From the NCBI GenBank assembly GCA_946629475.1, contig CAMOXX010000076.1, positions 1 through 10,967 of the forward strand: DNA of 10,967 nt, read 5' to 3'. This document shows positions 6,548 to 10,967 of the stretch, piece by piece. This DNA is from an uncultured Blautia sp. (GTDB taxonomy: Bacteria; Bacillota; Clostridia; Lachnospirales; Lachnospiraceae). Under the pieces are notes generated by a model that searched no databases, had not been told where the DNA came from, and worked only from the letters and a program-made list of their open reading frames with translations. The position numbers and the translations under genes are program-made. Within the stretch, counting starts at the first letter, position 1; each line of letters opens with the position of its first letter.

Positions 6548-8826
6548 CAGTTTTCCAGCTCCGGGCATTCTGCACATGCGTTCAGCAGGAAAAGTGATGA
6601 GAAAAAGTCGGACGGCGGCATAATGCCCTCCCCTGTTTTTCCGGATGTTCCATCACTCACAATCAGCCCCAGGTTCATCAGCTCGTCTCCGTAAAAGCTC
6701 TCGATCTTTTTAACGGTTTTTTCTCGATAGACAGCTTCCCCGGCAATCACCGAATAACAAAAATCCGGTTCCAGCCCCTGCAGGACTATTCTCGAAAAGT
6801 GGACATTCGCGCATCCGAGCGTCCGGTAAAAGCCGACGAGGGCCTGTTTTCTGTCATCACTGACCACCATCCAAGCAGACTCATTGTGCTCGAACGGGGA
6901 CTGCAGTCGGTAGAATGTCCCGAACTGAATCAGGCGGCGGTATTTTTTCATAAAGGAAGTATATTCTTTTATCTCGTTCTGCTCTTCTGCAGAAAGCCGG
7001 TTCAGATCAAGCTCATATCCGAAGGTTCCAAAGAAGGCTGTTTCTGCCCTGGTTTTCAGCGGGGTGATTCTGCCTACCTGATGGTTGGGAACTGCCGAGA
7101 CATGGCTGCCCATGCTCACAACAGGGTAGCAGTACGATGTCCCGTACTGTATTTTGACCCGCTCCGCCGCGTCCGTATTGTCGCTGGTCCAGGTCTGCGG
7201 CGCGTAGTAGAGCATACCCGGATCAAACCTTCCTCCGCCTCCGGCGCAGGATTCAAACAGCACGTGCGGAAATTCCCGGATCAGCCGTTCGTACAGATTG
7301 TACACGCCAAGGATATACCTGTGATAAACCTCGCCCTGACGCTCCGGGGGAAGAGCCGCGCTCAAACAATCCGTAATGCTGCGGTTCATGTCCCATTTAA
7401 TATAAGAAATTCTGGAATTTTTCAGGATCGCCGCGATCATATGATGAATATGATCCACAACCTCCGGCCGGGAGAAATCCAGTACAAGCTGATTCCGTCC
7501 GAGGGCCGGCGTTCTCCCGGGGACACACAGAGCCCAGTCCGGGTGTGCCCGGTAAAGGTCCGAATCCGGATTAACCATCTCCGGCTCGATCCAGAGTCCG
7601 AATTTCATTCCGAGCGCTTCAATTTTCGATGAAAGGCCTTCAATACCATCCGGCAGAAGCTCTTTCGCCGCGACCCAGTCTCCCAGCCCGGCGTTGTCGC
7701 TCCGGCGCGCGCCGAACCATCCGTCATCCAGCACAAACAGCTCCACACCGCACTCTTTTGCCCGGGAAGCGATCTTCAGCAGCTTTTCCTCGTTAAAATC
7801 AAAGTAGGTCGCTTCCCAGTTGTTGATCAGGATCGGGCGTTCTTTGTCTCGCCAGTATCCGCGGACAAGCCTGCTCCGGAAAAGGTTATGGTAAATCCGG
7901 CTGAGATCATTCAGGCCGTGTTCCGTATAGACCATAACCGCCTCCGGTGTCTGGAAGGATTCCCCTTTGTCAAGCTTCCACGAGAACCATTCCGGATTGA
8001 TGCCAGCCAGAATGCGGGTCACACGGTAGGGATCCACCTGGGCGCTGATCGAAAAATTCCCGCTGTAAATCAGTGAAAAGCCGATTGCTTCGCCCGATGC
8101 TTCCGTCGTATGCGGGCGTTTCAGGATCACAAAGGGATTTTCCTGGTGGGACGAATGTCCCCGCAGGCTCTCAATCTCTGTGGTACCGACCGCAAGGGGC
8201 CTTACCACAGGGAAGCGCTCCCTGCCCCAGGAGCCCGAAAACTGCATCCACTCATAATTGCTGTCCGGAAGATCCTGGCAGAGGCTCATCGCTCTGGTGA
8301 GATATATCTCCTCGTCAGAATCACTGATGATTTTAGCGGATTTTGCGATGATCCCCTCATCTGCAAAAATCGTATAATACAGTTCCATCAAAACGGAGGA
8401 CACCGGATCCTCCATAGTCATTACAAGAGTCTGCGCTTCATCAGCTTCTTCGGTGTAGACGGAAGGAAGCCCTGTAAGGGCCGGCTTGCCAGGCATGATG
8501 CGGTAGTCTTTAAAACGGAAGCTGCTCTCCCTGCTGCCGTTTTTCTGAAGGATCTCAACAGCTCCGCGTCGGAAATCTCCGGTTCCGAAGGATGGATATT
8601 CCAGCTTGATGTGCTCCAGTGATAGTCCGCTGCCCGATTCCTGCGGATAAGCCATATGGGAACGAACAGCCCCCTCCAGAAGATAGCTGAAATCCTCCCG
8701 ATCATGGATTCTTTTACCAAAATAGAGCTGGGCCGCCTCACCCCCGGGCAGCACGCACATGATATAACTGATCTGATTGTTCTGAAGATGAAACGTTCGG
8801 GATTTTTCGTGATAAAAAATAAACAT
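6547..8826 (-). CDS. aga: GH36 alpha-galactosidase, cytoplasmic
   Basis: This 759-residue retaining alpha-galactosidase removes terminal alpha-1,6-galactose from melibiose, raffinose and stachyose. It has no signal peptide, so it acts on imported sugar. An N-terminal beta-sandwich (about 1-330) is followed by the (beta/alpha)8 catalytic domain from WEATYFDFNE (W337). Within it are VLDDGWFG (DD at 367-368), FGLWIEPEMVNPDSDLY, the nucleophile segment YIKWDMNR with Asp479, SCAGGGGRFDPG, and WTSDNTDA with acid/base Asp549. The 70-residue spacing matches well-studied GH36 enzymes such as Geobacillus AgaA (478/548). A C-terminal beta domain completes it, and the length is normal. The ATG at 8826 has AGGAG six to seven bases upstream, and the opening FYHEKSRTFHLQNNQISYIM matches the family's N-terminus. 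The start codon lies in a 14-bp inverted-repeat arm. It overlaps the AraC gene by one base. Confidence 0.97.
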   Translation of the reverse strand: MFIFYHEKSRTFHLQNNQISYIMCVLPGGEAAQLYFGKRIHDREDFSYLLEGAVRSHMAYPQESGSGLSLEHIKLEYPSFGTGDFRRGAVEILQKNGSRESSFRFKDYRIMPGKPALTGLPSVYTEEADEAQTLVMTMEDPVSSVLMELYYTIFADEGIIAKSAKIISDSDEEIYLTRAMSLCQDLPDSNYEWMQFSGSWGRERFPVVRPLAVGTTEIESLRGHSSHQENPFVILKRPHTTEASGEAIGFSLIYSGNFSISAQVDPYRVTRILAGINPEWFSWKLDKGESFQTPEAVMVYTEHGLNDLSRIYHNLFRSRLVRGYWRDKERPILINNWEATYFDFNEEKLLKIASRAKECGVELFVLDDGWFGARRSDNAGLGDWVAAKELLPDGIEGLSSKIEALGMKFGLWIEPEMVNPDSDLYRAHPDWALCVPGRTPALGRNQLVLDFSRPEVVDHIHHMIAAILKNSRISYIKWDMNRSITDCLSAALPPERQGEVYHRYILGVYNLYERLIREFPHVLFESCAGGGGRFDPGMLYYAPQTWTSDNTDAAERVKIQYGTSYCYPVVSMGSHVSAVPNHQVGRITPLKTRAETAFFGTFGYELDLNRLSAEEQNEIKEYTSFMKKYRRLIQFGTFYRLQSPFEHNESAWMVVSDDRKQALVGFYRTLGCANVHFSRIVLQGLEPDFCYSVIAGEAVYREKTVKKIESFYGDELMNLGLIVSDGTSGKTGEGIMPPSDFFSSLFLLNACAECPELEN

Positions 8827-8909
8827 GCCATTCTCCTTTCACATAACCCGGTTCAACAGCTTAACTGAATTTTACTATCAATCCCGGATGATTCAGAGAA
8901 TGGCATGTT
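8822..8909 (-). repeat. Perfect 14-bp inverted repeat spanning the alpha-galactosidase start codon
   Basis: AACATGCCATTCTC (8822-8835) and its exact complement GAGAATGGCATGTT (8896-8909) flank 60 bases. On the - strand the downstream arm contains the GH36 ATG (8826-8824) and four bases of its AGGAGA ribosome binding site. RNA started upstream of 8909 could fold into a 14-bp stem hiding the start codon; RNA started inside the interval could not. A small invertible segment is an alternative reading. The repeat is seen directly; both functions are inference. Confidence 0.8.
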
Positions 8910-8915
8910 ATATAA

Positions 8916-8928
8916 ATTTGTCTTTATG
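8916..8928 (-). promoter_or_regulatory. Possible AraC half-site upstream of the alpha-galactosidase gene
   Basis: CATAAAGACAAAT on the - strand matches the distal half-site of the transporter operator at 10 of 13 positions. A weaker copy (7 of 13 against the proximal half-site) begins 21 bp downstream at 8895-8907. AT-rich TATATA follows the stronger copy at 8909-8914, and GATAGT lies at 8874-8879 further on; neither has a good -35. The same regulator may control both transcription units, but the match is weak. Confidence 0.3.
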
Positions 8929-8944
8929 TTGTTTTTGTAAAAAT

Positions 8945-9463
8945 TCAGCGCCTCATGGACATGAATTCCTGTGTGTCTACGGTATTGGTCGCATGTGCTC
9001 CGCCGTTCAGAATATTCATCATGGGGACCGGAAGGCGGTTGCCTGCAGCCCCACCAAGGAATCTGTAGAGCGGGATTCCGAGGGATACTGATGCGGCGCG
9101 CGCTGCGGCGATGGAAACTGCGAGAATCGCATTTGCGCCAAGATTTGATTTGTCCTTTGTGCCGTCCGCCTTGATCATCGCTCCGTCCACAGCGTATGTG
9201 TCCGATGCATCCAGTCCGCGGATTGCGTCGTTGATCGTGGTGTTGATATTCTCAACTGCCTTCTGCACACCTTTTCCGAGATATCTGCCCTTGTCTCCGT
9301 CTCTCAGCTCCAGAGCCTCAAATTCACCGGTAGATGCGCCGCTGGGAGCTGTACCGAAAGCAACTGTCCCGTCGCTCAGGAAAATCTGCGCCTCGACGGT
9401 CGGATTTCCTCTGGAATCCAGGATCTCTCTGCCGATTACTTTCTCGATTGTCATGTTAGCCAT
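8945..9463 (-). pseudogene. eno: Enolase, 3'-truncated remnant (first 172 codons)
   Basis: This is the N-terminal domain and the start of the barrel of enolase, the glycolytic enzyme that converts 2-phosphoglycerate to phosphoenolpyruvate. The sequence is excellent at MTIEKVIGREILDSRGNPTV, the flexible SGAST loop (residues 41-45), SNLGANAILAVS and NILNGGAHATNTVDTQEFM, with no internal stop. After residue 168-170 the usual IMPVGA continuation is replaced by SMRR and a TGA. A full enolase has about 430 residues. The metal ligands and the catalytic Glu, Lys and His of the barrel are all in the missing part, so the product cannot be active. The ATG at 9463 has AGGAG about nine bases upstream, and the promoter and leader look intact, so the break looks recent. 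A complete eno must be expected elsewhere in the genome unless this is an assembly junction. No terminator lies between this and the GH36 gene 118 bases on. Confidence 0.88.
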
Positions 9464-9514
9464 GTTCCATGTCTCCTTTCAAGAGTTATCCCAATATTCG
9501 CTTTAAAAGCCTTA

Positions 9515-9550
9515 AGCCGCAAAAGCCTGCGGCTCTTCTGAACAGCCGCA
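9515..9550 (-). promoter_or_regulatory. Leader of the enolase remnant with two mutually exclusive hairpins
   Basis: Three 7-base segments lie in the transcribed leader: TGCGGCT (9550-9544), AGCCGCA (9534-9528) and TGCGGCT (9521-9515), read on the - strand. The middle one can pair perfectly with either flank, giving a hairpin with a 9-base loop or one with a 6-base loop, but not both. Each is followed by a GGCTTTT stretch, only a weak U-run. An attenuator-like switch is possible; a degenerate local duplication is the simpler alternative. Confidence 0.45.
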
Positions 9551-9578
9551 AATTAGATCTATGCAACTTTCGTCTGTT

Positions 9579-9607
9579 AGTTTAATATAACTGGCATGGA
9601 TTGTCAA
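9579..9607 (-). promoter_or_regulatory. Promoter of the enolase remnant
   Basis: A perfect TTGACA (-35, 9607-9602) and TAAACT (-10, 9584-9579; four of six consensus bases) are separated by 17 bases. The start would fall near 9572, leaving a leader of about 110 bases. The promoter lies between the ald terminator and the eno ATG, so it would still fire into the truncated gene and possibly into the alpha-galactosidase gene beyond. Confidence 0.6.
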
Positions 9608-9682
9608 GGAGACATTTGAGGCCTGCGGGTTTCTCGCTGCGGGAACTGCAGTCCGGAGGTGCAGAGTCAGCGGGGATAACAG

Positions 9683-9715
9683 AAAAACGCCGGAAGGGGG
9701 TTTTCCCTTCCGGCG
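9683..9715 (-). terminator. Intrinsic terminator of ald
   Basis: Read leftwards, an 11-bp perfect stem (CGCCGGAAGGG with CCCTTCCGGCG, 9715-9688) closes a 6-base loop and is followed at once by TTTTT and then CTGTT. It starts ten bases after the ald stop codon. This is a textbook rho-independent terminator, so ald is not expected to share a transcript with the enolase remnant. Confidence 0.92.
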
Positions 9716-9724
9716 AAATCTTTA

Positions 9725-10837
9725 TTACGCGAGCACTTCTTCCAGATCTGTATACTCATATCCGTGGGCGTCGGCCACGTTCCTGTTGGTAAGCTTTCCA
9801 AGGTAGCAGTTCACACCGCTCTTCACAGCCGGATTTTCGCAGGCTTTTTCGAGTCCCTTGTTCGCGATTTCAAGTCCGTATTTCAGCGTCGCATTTGTCA
9901 GGGCAATCGTACTGGTGCGCGGAACAGCGCCGGGCATGTTGCCGACACAGTAATGAACCACGCCCTCCTCGATGAAGACAGGGTCGTCATGGGTTGTCAC
10001 ATGGCTGCTCTCGCCGCAGCCGCCCTGGTCGATCGCCACATCAACAAACACCGCACCGTCCTTCATCTCAGGCAGATAGCGTTTTTTGAACAGCTTTGGT
10101 GTGGAACCGCCCGGGATCAGCACGGAACCGATGACAAGGTCCGCATCGATCACTGACTTTTCGATATTGGAATCGGAGGAATAGAGTGTCTGAATATGCG
10201 CACCGAAGATATTGTCCAGTTCCTCCAGTCTCTTCAGGTTCACATCGAGGATCGTTACATTCGCCCCCATACCGACAGCGATTTTACATGCATTCATACC
10301 GACGGTACCGCCGCCGAGAATAACAACGCTGGCCTTCGGTGTACCGGGAACGCCGGCCAGAAGAATTCCTTCGCCTCCGAATTTCTTCTCGAGATATTTT
10401 GCGCCTTCCTGAATGGAAAGACGTCCGGCAATCTGCGACATCGGCGACAGACACGGAAGAGAACGGTCCTCCTCCTGGATCGTCTCGTAGGCAACCGCCT
10501 TGACTTTTCCGGCCAGAAGAGCGTCCATCTGCGGCTTGTCGGCAGCAAGGTGAAGATAGGTGTAAATGATCAGGCCTTCATGAAACAGCGGATACTCGCA
10601 TTCCAGCGGCTCCTTTACCTTGACCATCATGTCGACCAGATGCCATACATCTGCCGCATTGTCGATCAGGGAAGCTCCCGCGTTTACATACTCATTATCC
10701 GAAAATCCGGATCCGATCCCGGCTCCCTTTTCCATATAGACGTGATGTCCGGCGGCAACATAAGTCTTAACATTGTCCGGAGTGAGCCCGACACGGAACT
10801 CGTTGTTCTTGATTTCCTTTACGCATCCGATTTTCAT
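9725..10837 (-). CDS. ald: Alanine dehydrogenase
   Basis: This 370-residue enzyme catalyses the NAD-dependent, reversible deamination of L-alanine to pyruvate and ammonia in the cytoplasm. Alignment by eye places the known functional residues at their standard numbers: Arg15 (NNEFRVG), Lys75 (VKVKEP), His96 (YLHLAAD) and Asp270 (VDVAIDQGG). The NAD-binding Rossmann turn is GGGTVG at 175-180, with Asp198 (TILD) for the ribose hydroxyls. The length is exactly that of the family. I chose the ATG at 10837 because the protein then begins MKIGCVKEIKNNEFRVGLTP as in the family and has an AGGA about eight bases upstream; in-frame ATGs at 10864 and 10882 would add an unrelated leader. It has its own promoter and terminator, so it is a single-gene transcript unrelated in function to the sugar locus. 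Confidence 0.97.
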   Translation of the reverse strand: MKIGCVKEIKNNEFRVGLTPDNVKTYVAAGHHVYMEKGAGIGSGFSDNEYVNAGASLIDNAADVWHLVDMMVKVKEPLECEYPLFHEGLIIYTYLHLAADKPQMDALLAGKVKAVAYETIQEEDRSLPCLSPMSQIAGRLSIQEGAKYLEKKFGGEGILLAGVPGTPKASVVILGGGTVGMNACKIAVGMGANVTILDVNLKRLEELDNIFGAHIQTLYSSDSNIEKSVIDADLVIGSVLIPGGSTPKLFKKRYLPEMKDGAVFVDVAIDQGGCGESSHVTTHDDPVFIEEGVVHYCVGNMPGAVPRTSTIALTNATLKYGLEIANKGLEKACENPAVKSGVNCYLGKLTNRNVADAHGYEYTDLEEVLA

Positions 10838-10895
10838 AATCTGTATCCTGCCTTTCTGATTCATGGGGTGCTGATATTTCATAATTTACTCGCTT

Positions 10896-10924
10896 ACTAT
10901 ATATCAAAGGGCGAATTTTATCAA
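10896..10924 (-). promoter_or_regulatory. Promoter of ald
   Basis: TTGATA (-35, 10924-10919) and TATAGT (-10, 10901-10896) are separated by 17 bases; each matches five of six consensus positions. The start would fall near 10889, about 50 bases before the ald ATG. Confidence 0.65.
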
Positions 10925-10930
10925 CCCAAA

Positions 10931-10950
10931 AGTGAACCGGCGGTTTCACT
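10931..10950 (-). terminator. Possible terminator of a gene beyond the right edge, or an operator upstream of ald
   Basis: AGTGAA and TTCACT arms flank a CCGGCGGT centre that can pair further with one bulged A. Read leftwards the hairpin is followed by TTTT, which fits a short terminator of an upstream leftward gene outside the window. It ends seven bases from the ald -35, so an operator role is also possible. The stem is short, and support is weak. Confidence 0.35.
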
Positions 10951-10967
10951 CCCTGGCCATGGTGTCC

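Noticed and set aside
6799..7632. Open frame of 277 codons on the + strand opposite the GH36 catalytic domain
   Set aside because: The - strand frame carries all GH36 catalytic motifs across this stretch; the + strand translation has no family features.
8854..8907. A 17-codon leader peptide upstream of the alpha-galactosidase, starting in the inverted-repeat arm
   Set aside because: No ribosome binding site precedes its ATG and no meaningful codon run is present; the ATG is a by-product of the inverted repeat.
9623..9643. Direct repeat CTGCGGG twice, 14 bp apart, upstream of the eno promoter
   Set aside because: Seven-base repeats at this distance are easily due to chance, and no known operator resembles them.
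1..10967. Defence system, CRISPR array, prophage or transposase
   Set aside because: Each gene was assigned to sugar uptake, regulation or central metabolism, or to one unknown membrane protein. No repeat array, transposase, integrase, nuclease or toxin motif was found on either strand.

Overview
Every gene in this window is read leftwards, on the - strand. Strong Shine-Dalgarno sites, repeated TTG starts, a CUT1 sugar transporter with no ATPase gene, and family-level resemblance of the proteins to those of gut Clostridia suggest a Firmicute, most likely Lachnospiraceae. That placement is inference; there is no rRNA or other decisive marker.

In transcription order (right to left): alanine dehydrogenase (ald, 10837-9725) has its own promoter and a clear intrinsic terminator. 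Next is an enolase gene cut off after 172 codons (9463-8945), still with a good promoter, a leader with two mutually exclusive hairpins, and an RBS. Then comes the main content, a raffinose/melibiose-type alpha-galactoside utilisation locus resembling msm/raf loci: GH36 alpha-galactosidase (8826-6547), an AraC/MsmR-type regulator overlapping its stop by one base (6547-5609), an intergenic promoter with an AraC-type direct repeat, a solute-binding protein (5432-4140), and two CUT1 permeases (4077-3190 and 3174-2332). A GC-rich hairpin follows the transporter genes. Beyond it lie a single-pass membrane protein of unknown function (2246-1554), a YesL/DUF624 membrane protein (1481-840), and a second AraC regulator (830 to beyond the left edge).

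Proposed working: the binding protein captures an alpha-galactoside outside the cell, the permeases import it using a shared MsmX/MsmK-type ATPase encoded elsewhere, and cytoplasmic GH36 removes galactose. The AraC protein next to the transporter promoter probably senses the sugar and activates transcription at two 13-bp half-sites 21 bp apart, lying over the -35 region of a promoter with a good -10 and a poor -35.

The points most worth a second look are: a perfect 14-bp inverted repeat whose downstream arm contains the GH36 start codon and part of its RBS; a binding protein with a signal peptide but no lipobox cysteine, plus an EF-hand-like loop; the enolase remnant abutting the sugar locus; the 21-bp spaced operator; and the unexplained membrane-anchored protein. 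No tRNA, rRNA, CRISPR array, insertion sequence or prophage gene was seen, and no intergenic gap exceeds 300 bases.
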